This document shows positions 27,879 to 37,095 of a stretch of DNA of 64,000 bases, in pieces (position 1 is the first letter of the stretch; every line of letters starts with the position of its first letter). The notes beneath the pieces are model-generated. The model did no database searches and had not been told where the DNA came from. It saw only the letters and a list, made by a program, of their open reading frames with translations. Source of the DNA: Flavimobilis soli (GTDB lineage: Bacteria > Actinomycetota > Actinomycetes > Actinomycetales > Cellulomonadaceae); assembly GCF_002564025.1 (NCBI RefSeq), contig NZ_PDJH01000001.1, forward strand, positions 1,798,001 through 1,862,000, in the 5' to 3' direction. A program made the position numbers and the translations under genes.

Positions 27879-30382
27879 CCCACAGCTCGACCTTCCCGAC
27901 CCCGGCGCTCTCGGCGCAGCGCGTACGGGACCTCCACGACGGCTGGCGGCTGCGGGCCGTGTCCGGACCCGTGCCGGAGCACGTCGCCACCGACGACGTC
28001 CCGGCCACCGTGCCCGGATCCGTGCACACCGACCTGCTCGCCGCCGGACGCATCCCCGACCCGTACCTCGACGACAACGAGCGTGTGCTCGCGTGGATCG
28101 GCCGGACCTCCTGGGAGTACCGCACCACGTTCGCGTGGGCACCGGACGGTCGCGACCGCCACGACCTGGTCTTCGAAGGGCTCGACACGTTCGCGACCGT
28201 GACCCTCAACGGTGTCCACGTGGCGACGACGGCGAACATGCACCGCTCGTGCACGCTCGACGTCCGCGAAGCGCTTCGGGAGGGGAACAACGAGCTCGTC
28301 GTGACGTTCGCGGCGCCCGTGCCGTATGCCGACGCGCAGTCCCTCGCTCTCGGGTACCGCCCCCAGACGGGCAACACGCACCCGTTCAACGCGGTGCGCA
28401 AGATGGCGTGCTCGTTCGGCTGGGACTGGGGGATCGACACCGCGACGAGCGGCATCTGGAAGCCCGTGCGGCTCCGCTCGTGGTCCACGGCCCGGCTCGC
28501 CACCGTCCGCACCGAAGCGCTCCTGCCCGACGGCGCAACGGAGGGTGCGCGCGGCGTCGTGCGCGTGAGCGTGGAGGTCGAGCGCGTCTCCGACGCGCCT
28601 CTCCAGCTTTGCGTCGCCGTCGGTAGCGCCCGGACGAGCGTCGAGGTCCCGGCGGGGGAGACGACGGCGAGCGCCGACGTCATGCTCGAGGCCGTCGCGC
28701 TGTGGTGGCCGCGCACCCACGGGGCGCAGCCGCTGTACGACGTCGCGGTGACGCTCGAGACGGCCGACGGCACGGCGCTGGACGCGGCGCACCGCCGCGT
28801 CGGGTTCCGCACCGTCCGCCTCGAGATGGAGCCCGACGCCGACGGGACCAGCTTCACGTTCGTCGTCAACGACGAGCCCGTCTGGATCCGCGGAGCCAAC
28901 TGGATCCCCGACGACGCGTTCCCGCACCGCGTCACGCGTGAGCGCTACGCCGCCCGGGTGGACCAGGCAGCCGCCGCGAACATGAACCTGCTGCGGGTCT
29001 GGGGCGGCGGCATCTACGAGTCCGAGGACTTCTACGACGCGTGCGACGAGCGCGGCCTGCTCGTGTGGCAGGACTTCCCCTTCGCGTGCGCCGCGTACTC
29101 CGAGGAGGAGCCGCTGCGCAGCGAGGTCGAGGCGGAGGCTCGCGAGAACGTCGCGCGGCTCGCGCACCGCGCGTCCCTCGCCCTGCTCAACGGGTCGAAC
29201 GAGAACATCTGGGGCTACGCGGACTGGCGCTGGGAAGAGCGGCTCGACGGGCGGAGCTGGGGGATCGGCTACTACCTGGAGCTCCTGCCGGCGATCGTCG
29301 CCGAGCTGGCTCCCGGGACCGCGTACACGCCGTCGAGCCCGTGGTCCGGGAGCATGGACGTGCACCCGAACGACCCCTCGCACGGCGCGATGCACTCGTG
29401 GGAGGCGTGGAACCGTCAGCCGATGCGCGTCTATCGCGACGACGTGCCGCGCTTCATGGCGGAGTACGGCTGGCAGGGCCCGCCCACCTGGGCGACCCTC
29501 ACCCGCGCGATCAGCGACTCGCCGCTGACGCCCGACTCGCCGGGCATGGTGGTGCACCAGAAGGCGGCCCAGGGCAACGACAAGCTCGCGTTCGGGCTTG
29601 TCCCGCACTTCCCGCTACCGACCGACATGGACCTGTGGCACTGGGCCATGTCCCTCAACCAGGCACGCGCCCTGCGCGTGGGCATCGGGCACCTGCGCTC
29701 GCACGCGCCCGTGTGCATGGGCTCGGTCGTCTGGCAGCTCAACGACTGCTGGCCCGTCACGTCCTGGGCCGCGGTCGACGGTGACGGTCGACCGAAGCCG
29801 TTGTTCTACGAGCTGGCCCACCAGCACGCCGACCGGCTCGTGACGGTGCAGCCGCGTGAGGACGGTCTCGTCGTCGCCCTGCACGACGACAGTGCCGTGC
29901 CGTGGATCGGCACGCTGACCGTTCGGCGTCTCACGTTCGACGGCCAGGTCCTCGCCGAGCACACGCACGACGTCGAGGTCCCCGCCCGGGGCATCGTCAC
30001 CCTCCAGGTGCCGGACGACGTCGCGACGCCGTCCGACCCGGCCGCCGAGCTGATCGTCGCGAGCCTCGGCGACGACCGCGCCACCTGGTTCTTCGCTGAG
30101 CCCCGCGAGGCACGCCTCCCTGAGCCGGCCTTCGACGTGACGACGGCTACCCGGCCCGGCGCGACGATGGTCACCGTGACCACGGACGCGCTCGTCGTCG
30201 ACCTCGCCCTCCTCGTCGACAAGATCCACCCCGACGCCCGCGTGGATGACATGCTCGTGACGTTGCTCCCGGGCGAGTCCGTGACCTTCACCGTCACGGC
30301 GCCGATCGCCCTCGACGCGGCGGCGCTCGCGGACCCTCGCGTGCTCCGCCACGCCGGCCAGCTCGTCGACAGGAGAATCTGA
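27875..30382 (+). CDS. GH2 beta-mannosidase (intracellular)
   Basis: An 835-aa glycoside hydrolase family 2 enzyme of the beta-mannosidase type. A jelly-roll sugar-binding domain (about 10-180, with FGWDWGIDTATSGIWKPV) and Ig-like domain are followed by a TIM barrel with acid/base Glu443 in NGSNEN and nucleophile Glu530 in MAEYGWQ. There is no signal peptide, so it acts on imported manno-oligosaccharides, releasing mannose from non-reducing ends. The GTG start overlaps the permease stop. Confidence 0.93.
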   Translation: MTHSSTFPTPALSAQRVRDLHDGWRLRAVSGPVPEHVATDDVPATVPGSVHTDLLAAGRIPDPYLDDNERVLAWIGRTSWEYRTTFAWAPDGRDRHDLVFEGLDTFATVTLNGVHVATTANMHRSCTLDVREALREGNNELVVTFAAPVPYADAQSLALGYRPQTGNTHPFNAVRKMACSFGWDWGIDTATSGIWKPVRLRSWSTARLATVRTEALLPDGATEGARGVVRVSVEVERVSDAPLQLCVAVGSARTSVEVPAGETTASADVMLEAVALWWPRTHGAQPLYDVAVTLETADGTALDAAHRRVGFRTVRLEMEPDADGTSFTFVVNDEPVWIRGANWIPDDAFPHRVTRERYAARVDQAAAANMNLLRVWGGGIYESEDFYDACDERGLLVWQDFPFACAAYSEEEPLRSEVEAEARENVARLAHRASLALLNGSNENIWGYADWRWEERLDGRSWGIGYYLELLPAIVAELAPGTAYTPSSPWSGSMDVHPNDPSHGAMHSWEAWNRQPMRVYRDDVPRFMAEYGWQGPPTWATLTRAISDSPLTPDSPGMVVHQKAAQGNDKLAFGLVPHFPLPTDMDLWHWAMSLNQARALRVGIGHLRSHAPVCMGSVVWQLNDCWPVTSWAAVDGDGRPKPLFYELAHQHADRLVTVQPREDGLVVALHDDSAVPWIGTLTVRRLTFDGQVLAEHTHDVEVPARGIVTLQVPDDVATPSDPAAELIVASLGDDRATWFFAEPREARLPEPAFDVTTATRPGATMVTVTTDALVVDLALLVDKIHPDARVDDMLVTLLPGESVTFTVTAPIALDAAALADPRVLRHAGQLVDRRI

Positions 30383-31617
30383 TGCTGCCCTGGACCTCGC
30401 GCCCGACCCACCTCGCGTGGCTCGAGCAGCACACCCGTGACCTCCTCGACTTCGGCCGCGCCGGCCTCGTCGCACCGGGTGGCGGGGCCGCCTACCTCGA
30501 CGACGACGGCCGTCCCGACCCGAGCCAGGGCGTCCAGGCGTGGATCACCTGCCGCACCGTCCACGTGTACTCGCTCGGTGCGCTGCTCGGCGTGCCCGGC
30601 TGCGCTCCCGTCGCGGCGGGTGCGCTCGCGGGCCTCACGGGGGTGCTGCACGACGACGAGCATGGCGGCTGGTTGCACTCCGTCGACGCAGCGGGCGTCC
30701 CCGACAGGGCTTCGGGCAAGTCCTGCTACGACCACGCGTTCGTGCTGCTCGCGGCGTCGAGCGCGACTCTCGCCGGGCTGCCCGGCGCGCGCGACCTTCT
30801 CGACGAGGCGTGCGCCGTCTACCTCGACCGGTTCTGGGACGACGACGCCGGCCGCGCCGTCGACACGTGGGACGTGACCTTCTCCGAGCTCGACGGGTAC
30901 CGCGGCATCAACGCGAACATGCACTCGGTCGAGGCGATGCTCGCCGTCGCCGACGCGACCGGTGACCCCGCGTGGCGCGAGTGTGCCGCGCGTATCGCCG
31001 CGTTCGTCGTCGAGCTCGCGGCCGAGCACGACGGACGCCTGCCTGAGCACTTCGACGCCACGTGGACCGCGGACCTCGAGCTCAACGCCGACCGCCCCGG
31101 CGACCAGTTCAAGCCCTACGGCGCGACGATCGGGCACGGCCTCGAGTGGTCCCGGCTGCTCCTGCATGTCGAGGGCGCGCTCGGCGACGACGCGCCGGAC
31201 GACCTGCTGCCTGCCGCCGTCGCGCTCTTCGACCGTGCCGTCGCCGACGGGTGGGCCGTCGACGGCGCCGACGGCTTCGTCTACACGACCGGCTGGGACG
31301 GGACGCCCGTCGTGCGCGACCGCATGCACTGGGTCGCCGCCGAGGCCACCGCCGCCGCCGACGCGCTCCACCGCCGCACCGGCGAGCAGCGCTACGCCGA
31401 CCTCTACGCGACGTGGTGGGACCACATCGTCACCTACGTCGTCGACCATGAGCGCGGCTCGTGGCACCACGAGCTCGACCCGACGCTCGCGCCAGCCGGC
31501 ACGGTCTGGCCGGGCAAGCCGGACCTCTACCACGCCGTCCAGGCAACGCTCCTGCCGCGCCTCCCGCTCGGCCCGTCGATCGCGCGCGCCGTCGCGGACG
31601 CGGAGGTGGCGTCATGA
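30382..31617 (+). CDS. AGE-family sugar isomerase, probable mannose isomerase
   Basis: A 411-aa (alpha/alpha)6-barrel protein of the N-acylglucosamine 2-epimerase / YihS group. His-containing motifs NANMHSVEAMLA, IGHGLEWSRLLL and MHWVAAEATAAA match the catalytic-site regions of aldose-ketose isomerases. With a mannosidase before it and a fructokinase-type domain after it, the likely reaction is mannose to fructose. It starts at an ATG sharing one base with the previous stop (TGATG). Other aldose-ketose pairs remain possible. Confidence 0.88.
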   Translation: MLPWTSRPTHLAWLEQHTRDLLDFGRAGLVAPGGGAAYLDDDGRPDPSQGVQAWITCRTVHVYSLGALLGVPGCAPVAAGALAGLTGVLHDDEHGGWLHSVDAAGVPDRASGKSCYDHAFVLLAASSATLAGLPGARDLLDEACAVYLDRFWDDDAGRAVDTWDVTFSELDGYRGINANMHSVEAMLAVADATGDPAWRECAARIAAFVVELAAEHDGRLPEHFDATWTADLELNADRPGDQFKPYGATIGHGLEWSRLLLHVEGALGDDAPDDLLPAAVALFDRAVADGWAVDGADGFVYTTGWDGTPVVRDRMHWVAAEATAAADALHRRTGEQRYADLYATWWDHIVTYVVDHERGSWHHELDPTLAPAGTVWPGKPDLYHAVQATLLPRLPLGPSIARAVADAEVAS

Positions 31618-33527
31618 CTCGCTTCCTCGTCATCGGTGAAGCGCTCGTCGACATCGTCCCGGGCGCCGACGGGACGCCCCGCGAGCTCCCGGGCGGCTCG
31701 CTCGCGAACGTCGCGCTGACGCTCGGGCGGCTGGGGCGCGACGTCACGCTCGTGACGTCGCTCGCCGACGACGCGCGCGGCGCGGCCGTGCGGGGCTGGC
31801 TCGAGGCGTCCGGCGTGACCGTCGATGCGCACGCGCCCTCGACCGGCCGCACCTCGACCGCCGCCGTCACGCTCGACGCGCGGGGGGTCGCGTCCTACGA
31901 GTTCGACCTCGCGTGGGAGCTGGGGCTCGTCGACGTCACCCGCGCGGACGTGGTCCACGTCGGCTCGATCGCGACGATCCTCGCACCGGGCGGCTCGGCG
32001 GTCCGCGACGCCGTGCGCCGCGCCCGCGGACGTGCCGTCGTCGGCCTCGACCCGAACATCCGGCCCGCGCTCGTCACCGATCCGCGCGCCGTCCGTGACC
32101 GGATCGAGGAGCTCGTGGCGCTCGCCGACGTCGTCAAGGTGTCCGACGAGGACCTCGCCTGGTTCGCGCCCGGTACCGACCCTGTCGAGGTCGCGCACCG
32201 GTGGTCCGCCTGGGGCCCGGCGCTCGTCGTCGTCACCCGCGGAGGCGACGGTGCCGTCCTGGTCCGTCACGACGGGCGCGTCCTCGACGTCCCGGGTCGG
32301 CGCGTCGACGTCGTCGACACCGTCGGCGCAGGCGACACCTTCATGGGCGCCCTGCTCGACGCGCTGGACGCCCGCGGCGTCCACGGCGCCGACGGCGCCG
32401 CACGGCTGCGACACCTGTCCGACGCCGCGATCGTCACCGCAGCCCGGGCGGCCGCCGCTGCGGCGTCGGTCACCGTCTCGCGTGCCGGCGCGAACCCGCC
32501 GACGCGCGCCGAGCTCGACGCCGCCCTCGGGCCTGTCGCGCCGCCGTCGTTCCCGGGCGCGCCCGTCACGGGCATGACCTGGGGCTGGACGGGCGTGCGC
32601 GGCACGTGGACGGGACCGGCCGCCGACCGGTCGATGGACGAGCTCGCGCCGCTGAACGTCGGCTGGGTGGCGATCGCGTTCGTCGCCCAGCAGGCGACGC
32701 CGACCTCGACCGAGATCGACTTCACCGCCGAGCCCACCGTCACCGACGACGAGGTGCGCGCCGCAGTCCGTGCCGCCAAGGCGCGCGGGCACCGGGTCTG
32801 CCTCAAGCCCGCCGTCGACTCGGCCGACGGCACCTGGCGTGCGTTCATCGGCTTCTTCGACGACGACGTCCCCGGCGAACCCTCCTGGACGCAGTGGTTC
32901 GAGTCCTACACGCGGTTCATCGTCCACCACGCCCGCATCGCCGCCGAGGAAGGCGCCGAGATGCTCTCCGTCGGCTGCGAGATGGTGCGCGCGGACGGGC
33001 GCGAACGCGAGTGGCGCGAGCTGATCGCACAGGTCCGCGCCGTGTACCCCGGCCTCGTCACGTACAACTGCGACAAGTACCAGGAAGACCGCCTGACCTG
33101 GTGGGACGCCGTCGACGTGATCTCGTCGTCGGGCTACTACCCGGCGGGCGCGTGGGAGGCGAACCTCGACCGCATCGAGACCGTCATCGCCAGGGAGGAC
33201 AAGCCGTTCGTGTTCCTCGAGGCGGGCTGCCCCAGCCGCGAAGGATCGCCTGCGCGACCGAACGACTGGTCCCTGTCCGGCGCGCCGTCAGGGGAGGCCC
33301 AGGCGGCCTACCTGGCGGAGATGTTCGAGGCGTGCGCGCGGCGGCCATGGGTCTCCGGCTTCTTCCTGTGGGACTGGCCTGCCGAGCTGTACGCGCCCGA
33401 GGACGCTGCGACCAACGGTGACTACTGCATGTACGCCAAGCCAGGTGCGGCGGTCGTGCGCGACGCCTACGCGACGCTGCGCGCGGGCGCGCGCGTTGCT
33501 ACCTCCGCACCGCCTCCGCTGAGGTAG
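31614..33527 (+). CDS. Fusion: PfkB sugar kinase + GH113-like beta-mannanase
   Basis: One uninterrupted 637-codon frame. Residues 1-305 form a PfkB (ribokinase-type) kinase with the GGSLANVALTLGRLG start and the DTVGAGDTF motif with catalytic Asp241, so probably a fructokinase. A Pro-rich linker leads to residues 321-627, a GH113-like mannanase beginning MTWGWTGVRGTW, with candidate acid/base Glu456 (VGCEMVR) and nucleophile Glu536 (VFLEAGC). The 80-residue spacing equals that of the GH113 type enzyme. No signal peptide. It overlaps the isomerase stop (ATGA). An internal ATG at 32574 could also give separate mannanase. Confidence 0.9.
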   Translation: MTRFLVIGEALVDIVPGADGTPRELPGGSLANVALTLGRLGRDVTLVTSLADDARGAAVRGWLEASGVTVDAHAPSTGRTSTAAVTLDARGVASYEFDLAWELGLVDVTRADVVHVGSIATILAPGGSAVRDAVRRARGRAVVGLDPNIRPALVTDPRAVRDRIEELVALADVVKVSDEDLAWFAPGTDPVEVAHRWSAWGPALVVVTRGGDGAVLVRHDGRVLDVPGRRVDVVDTVGAGDTFMGALLDALDARGVHGADGAARLRHLSDAAIVTAARAAAAAASVTVSRAGANPPTRAELDAALGPVAPPSFPGAPVTGMTWGWTGVRGTWTGPAADRSMDELAPLNVGWVAIAFVAQQATPTSTEIDFTAEPTVTDDEVRAAVRAAKARGHRVCLKPAVDSADGTWRAFIGFFDDDVPGEPSWTQWFESYTRFIVHHARIAAEEGAEMLSVGCEMVRADGREREWRELIAQVRAVYPGLVTYNCDKYQEDRLTWWDAVDVISSSGYYPAGAWEANLDRIETVIAREDKPFVFLEAGCPSREGSPARPNDWSLSGAPSGEAQAAYLAEMFEACARRPWVSGFFLWDWPAELYAPEDAATNGDYCMYAKPGAAVVRDAYATLRAGARVATSAPPPLR

Positions 33528-33553
33528 GCGCGTCCGCGGTCTACCGTGATCCC

Positions 33554-34129
33554 GTGGCTCCTCGACCGGGTGACGAGACGGACGCCGTCGTGCTGGGGTG
33601 GTCGCCCGTCGGCGAGGGCGGCCGCGTGGCGCGCAGGACCTCCTGGTGGTGGGAGGTCGCCTGCGCCCGCGTCCAGGGACGCGCGCCGCAGCACTTGTTC
33701 CACGCGAGCCTGCAGGTCACGACGGCGGGGCGCCGGTACGACGTCGAGCTCGTCCCCGCCTGGGGGACGAGCGAGCGGGACCGCGGCGCCGTCGCGCAGG
33801 GGCCTGTGGGGGCGCGCTGGCTCGGGCGCTCACGGTTCTTCCGCTACGAGGTGCGCACCTGGCCCGACCGGCCGTCGCGTTCCGGCACGGTCCACGAGCT
33901 CAGCCGGGATCCGGACGTCGTCGCGCAGGTCCTCGCGACGGCACCGCAGGTACCGCTGCTCGTGTGGGGGCGTGCCGCCGGACCTTCGGGTGACATCTGG
34001 AGCTCGAACTCGTTCGTGTCGTGGCTGCTCGCCGTGGTCGGCCTGCCGACCGACGTGCCGCCGCCCGACGGCGGCTCCGCACCCGGCTGGACAGCGGGCG
34101 TCGAGGTCGCGCACCTCGGGTTTGGCTGA
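33554..34129 (+). CDS. Conserved-looking protein of unknown function
   Basis: A 191-aa soluble protein starting at a GTG 26 bp after the fusion gene. No known domain is recognised. It has many Trp residues and a C-terminal GDIWSSNSFVSWLLAVVGLP segment that reminds one of permuted papain-like or LRAT-like proteins (a Ser/Asn-rich helix after a short strand), but no Cys is near there. It might be cotranscribed with the mannan operon; the GTG has no strong ribosome site. Function unknown. Confidence 0.6.
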   Translation: MAPRPGDETDAVVLGWSPVGEGGRVARRTSWWWEVACARVQGRAPQHLFHASLQVTTAGRRYDVELVPAWGTSERDRGAVAQGPVGARWLGRSRFFRYEVRTWPDRPSRSGTVHELSRDPDVVAQVLATAPQVPLLVWGRAAGPSGDIWSSNSFVSWLLAVVGLPTDVPPPDGGSAPGWTAGVEVAHLGFG

Positions 34130-34211
34130 CATCCGGCCCGACCGCCGCGGACGCGCGATGATGGACCAGGTCGGGCGTGCGTCCGACCGCCCGCAGACCT
34201 GAGGAGACGAC

Positions 34212-35255
34212 GTGCGAGCAACGATCATGTACGGCGCTGGAGACGTCCGCGTGGAGGAGGTGCCGGACCCGACGATCGTCGAGCCGACCGACGCCGTCGT
34301 GCGCGTCGTGCGCGCGTGCGTGTGCGGCTCCGACCTGCACCCCTACCGGTCGCTGCCCGCGGGCCGCGGCCGGCCCATGGGGCACGAGATGATCGGCGTC
34401 GTCGACGCCGTGGGCTCCGACGTGACGACCGTCGCCCCGGGCGACTTCGTCATCGCGCCGTTCACGTACTCGGACAACACGTGCACGTTCTGCCGTGAGG
34501 GTGTCCACACGTCGTGCAAGCACGGCGGCTACTACGGCTCGAACGGCGTCGGCGGGGCGCAGGCCGAGGCCGTGCGCATCCCGCAGGCGGACGGCACGCT
34601 CGTCAAGACGGGCATCCCGCTCGAGGACGCCGACGACGCGATGCTCGCCTCCCTCCTGACGCTCTCCGACGTGTACCTCACCGGGTATCACGCCGCGCAC
34701 ATGGGCCGCGTGCGGCCCGGACAGATCGTCACGGTCGTGGGTGACGGCGCCGTCGGGCTCAGCGCCGTGCTCGCGGCGCGCGAGATGGGCGCCGAGCGCA
34801 TCATCCTCATGGGCCGCCACCAGGCCCGCACGGACCTCGGGCGGGAGTTCGGCGCGACCGACGTCGTCGCCGAGCGCGGCGACGAGGGCATCGCGCGCGT
34901 CATGGACCTGACCGACGGCGAGGGGTCGCACGTCGTGCTCGAAGCCGTGGGGTACATGCCCGCGTACGAGCAGTCGTACAAGGTCGTGCGCCCGGGCGGC
35001 GTGATCTCGCGCGTCGGGGTCCCGCAGTACGAGGAGGCGCCGGTCGGCTTCCCGTCGCTGTTCGGCCAGAACGTCACCCTCACCGGCGGCGTCGCGCCCG
35101 TCCGGGCCTACCTGGATGACGCCGTCGGCCGCGTGCTGTCTGGGGCGATCAACCCGGGCCGCGTGTTCGACCGGACGGTCACCCTCGACGACGTCGCCGA
35201 GGGCTACCGGCTCATGGACTCGCGCGAGGCGCTCAAGGTGATGGTCAAGCCCTGA
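34212..35255 (+). CDS. Zinc-dependent alcohol dehydrogenase
   Basis: A 347-aa medium-chain dehydrogenase. The catalytic zinc region has CVCGSDLHPY and GHEMIGVV (residues about 36-65). The structural-zinc loop reads DNTCTFCREGVHTSC, with three of the usual four Cys; Asp takes the first place. The Rossmann motif VVGDGAVGLSAVLAA is at about 175-189. It oxidises an alcohol or reduces an aldehyde with NAD(P); substrate unknown. GTG start after a GAGGAG site. Confidence 0.9.
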   Translation: MRATIMYGAGDVRVEEVPDPTIVEPTDAVVRVVRACVCGSDLHPYRSLPAGRGRPMGHEMIGVVDAVGSDVTTVAPGDFVIAPFTYSDNTCTFCREGVHTSCKHGGYYGSNGVGGAQAEAVRIPQADGTLVKTGIPLEDADDAMLASLLTLSDVYLTGYHAAHMGRVRPGQIVTVVGDGAVGLSAVLAAREMGAERIILMGRHQARTDLGREFGATDVVAERGDEGIARVMDLTDGEGSHVVLEAVGYMPAYEQSYKVVRPGGVISRVGVPQYEEAPVGFPSLFGQNVTLTGGVAPVRAYLDDAVGRVLSGAINPGRVFDRTVTLDDVAEGYRLMDSREALKVMVKP

Positions 35256-35286
35256 GCCCGGCCGCGCCCCGCGCCCGGTCGCGCCG

Positions 35287-35372
35287 TGAGGTAGGGCGTT
35301 GGACGCGAGGTAGGTGCTTGCACGCGCGGTAGTGCCCTGGAGGGGCCTACCTTGCGTGCAAGCACCTACCTC
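35287..35372. repeat. Family B palindromic array, copy 1
   Basis: Arms 35307-35337 and 35342-35372 (31 nt each, four mismatches, TGGA loop) are built from GAGGTAGG-type units about 19-20 bp apart, with one extra forward unit at 35287. It lies between convergent genes and its right end overlaps the doxX stop codon. It could act as a bidirectional terminator. Confidence 0.8.
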
Positions 35373-35820
35373 AGCGCGGCTCCGGCCGTGCGCCCTGACC
35401 GCGGACGGCCTGGAGAGCCCCCGTCGACCAGAGCGCCCACGCGACGAGCACCGGCTGGAAGAACAGCCGGCCGAACCGCTTCTCGTCGGTGTCCAGCCCG
35501 AAGCCGTCCTTGTGCTCGACCCACTGCGCGATGTTGCCGGGGAAGATCACGACGAAGAACGCCGCCACGACGAGCCCGACGGCGACTCGCCAGCGTGACA
35601 GCACGACGAGCGACGAGCCGAGGGCGATCTCGACCGCACCCGACGCGAGCACGGTGAAGTCCTTCGCGGGGAACCAGCTCGGCACCTGGGCCTTGAACTC
35701 GTCGCGCGCGAACGTCAGGTGGCTGATCCCTGCAAACAGGAGGGCGAGCCCGAGGCCGACGCGGGCGAGCCGGCGGGGCATCGTGTCGGCGGGCGGAGCG
35801 GCGGTGAGCAGTGTGCGCAT
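35371..35820 (-). CDS. DoxX family membrane protein
   Basis: A 149-aa protein with four hydrophobic segments. The DoxX-like pattern is present: ARVGLGLALLFAGISHLTF, then PSWFPAKDF and ASGAVEIALGSSLVVL. DoxX proteins are linked to quinone or thiol redox at the membrane; the role here is unknown. Its 3' end runs into the family B palindrome, which supplies the stop codon. Confidence 0.87.
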   Translation of the reverse strand: MRTLLTAAPPADTMPRRLARVGLGLALLFAGISHLTFARDEFKAQVPSWFPAKDFTVLASGAVEIALGSSLVVLSRWRVAVGLVVAAFFVVIFPGNIAQWVEHKDGFGLDTDEKRFGRLFFQPVLVAWALWSTGALQAVRGQGARPEPR

Positions 35821-35961
35821 ACCTCCATCGTGGGGGTCGGCGCGGTCTCGCGCGAGCAGGGAAGCGCCCGCTCCGACCGGGCGGAGACCGGCTTGCCCGT
35901 AGCGGCCGTCTCGCGAGGTGACGCGCCCGTTGCGCAGGTCATCCCACGTCCGCTACCTTTC

Positions 35962-35981
35962 CGTGAGGTAAGGCTTGCCTA
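35962..35981 (+). promoter_or_regulatory. DtxR/IdeR-type iron box
   Basis: TGAGGTAAGGCTTGCCTAAT, the same dyad form as the boxes at 17136-17187, 55 bp before the second siderophore operon. It predicts iron repression. Confidence 0.8.
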
Positions 35982-36036
35982 ATGGGTGGATGACGATCTG
36001 CCCCACGTCACCCTCCCCGCAGACCGGAGCACCCCC

Positions 36037-37095
36037 ATGCGTCCCACCAGGATCCTCGCCGCCCTCGCGGCCTCGACCCTCGCTCTCACGCTCGCCGCGT
36101 GCGGCTCGACGACCGAGCCCTCCACCCCGACGAGCGCAGCGCCGACGAGCGCAGCCCCGTCGACGACGGCACCCGCCGCGACCTTCCCCGTCACGATCGA
36201 GCACGCTCTCGGTACGACGACGATCGACGAGAAGCCCGAACGCGTCGCGACCGTCAACTGGGCGAACCACGAGGTGCCGCTCGCGCTCGGCGTCGTCCCC
36301 GTCGGCATGGCCGCCGCCAACTTCGGCGACGACGACGGCAACGGCACCCTGCCGTGGGTCGAGGAGAAGCTCACCGAGCTCGGCGCCCAGACCCCGGTGC
36401 TGTTCGACGAGACCGACGGCATCGACTTCGAGGCTGTCGCCGAGACCGAGCCTGACGTCATCCTCGCCGCCTACTCCGGCCTCACGCAGGAGGACTACGA
36501 CACGCTCAGCGAGATCGCCCCCGTCGTCGCGTACCCCGAAGGGCCGTGGGTCACGTCGTGGCGCGACATGATCCGCCTCAACGCGAAGGCCCTGGGCCTC
36601 GCAGCTGAGGGGGACGCTCTCGTCGCCGACCTGGAGGCGCAGATGACCGCAGCGGTCGCCAAGCACGATGGCCTCGCCGGCACGTCGACGATGTTCCTCA
36701 CCCACGTCGACACCGCGGACCTCAGCCAGGTGTCGTTCTACACGCCGAAGGACACGCGCGCCGCGTTCTTCGAGGACCTCGGACTGACCACGCCCGCGTC
36801 CGTGACGGCGGCGAGCAAGGACCCCGACGCGTTCTCCGGCACCGTCTCCGCCGAGCAGGTCGACACGTTCGACGACGTCGAGCTCATCGTCACCTACGGC
36901 GGCGACGAGATCGTCGCGGCCCTCGAGAAGGACCCGCTGCTGTCGCAGATGCCCGCCGTCAAGGCCGGCGCGATCGTCTCGCTGCCCGGCTCCGACCCGA
37001 TCGGCACGGCCGCGAACCCCACGCCCCTCGCGATCTCGTGGGTCCTCGACGAGTACGTGACGATGCTCGCGGACGCCGCCGCCAAGGTGAAGTGA
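36037..37095 (+). CDS. Siderophore ABC transporter substrate-binding lipoprotein (FepB-like)
   Basis: A 352-aa lipoprotein: signal peptide, lipobox LAAC (Cys22), a Thr/Ser/Pro/Ala linker with TSAAP repeats, then a binding fold starting FPVTIEHALGTTTIDEKPERV, typical of FepB/FhuD-like iron-siderophore proteins. It is the first gene after an iron box and forms an operon with two permeases and an ATPase. It is not close to the YclQ-type protein at 17.2 kb, so the two systems probably take different siderophores. Confidence 0.93.
   Translation: MRPTRILAALAASTLALTLAACGSTTEPSTPTSAAPTSAAPSTTAPAATFPVTIEHALGTTTIDEKPERVATVNWANHEVPLALGVVPVGMAAANFGDDDGNGTLPWVEEKLTELGAQTPVLFDETDGIDFEAVAETEPDVILAAYSGLTQEDYDTLSEIAPVVAYPEGPWVTSWRDMIRLNAKALGLAAEGDALVADLEAQMTAAVAKHDGLAGTSTMFLTHVDTADLSQVSFYTPKDTRAAFFEDLGLTTPASVTAASKDPDAFSGTVSAEQVDTFDDVELIVTYGGDEIVAALEKDPLLSQMPAVKAGAIVSLPGSDPIGTAANPTPLAISWVLDEYVTMLADAAAKVK

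Noticed and set aside
30382..31617. AGE protein as a sulfoquinovose isomerase (YihS)
   Set aside because: The fold group is the same, but there are no sulfoquinovose-pathway neighbours; mannan genes flank it on both sides.
33497..33526. A sixth family B element at the end of the fusion gene (CTACCTC...GAGGTAG)
   Set aside because: Only one unit on each side, inside coding sequence, without the following unit spacing; it could be chance or a weak terminator.
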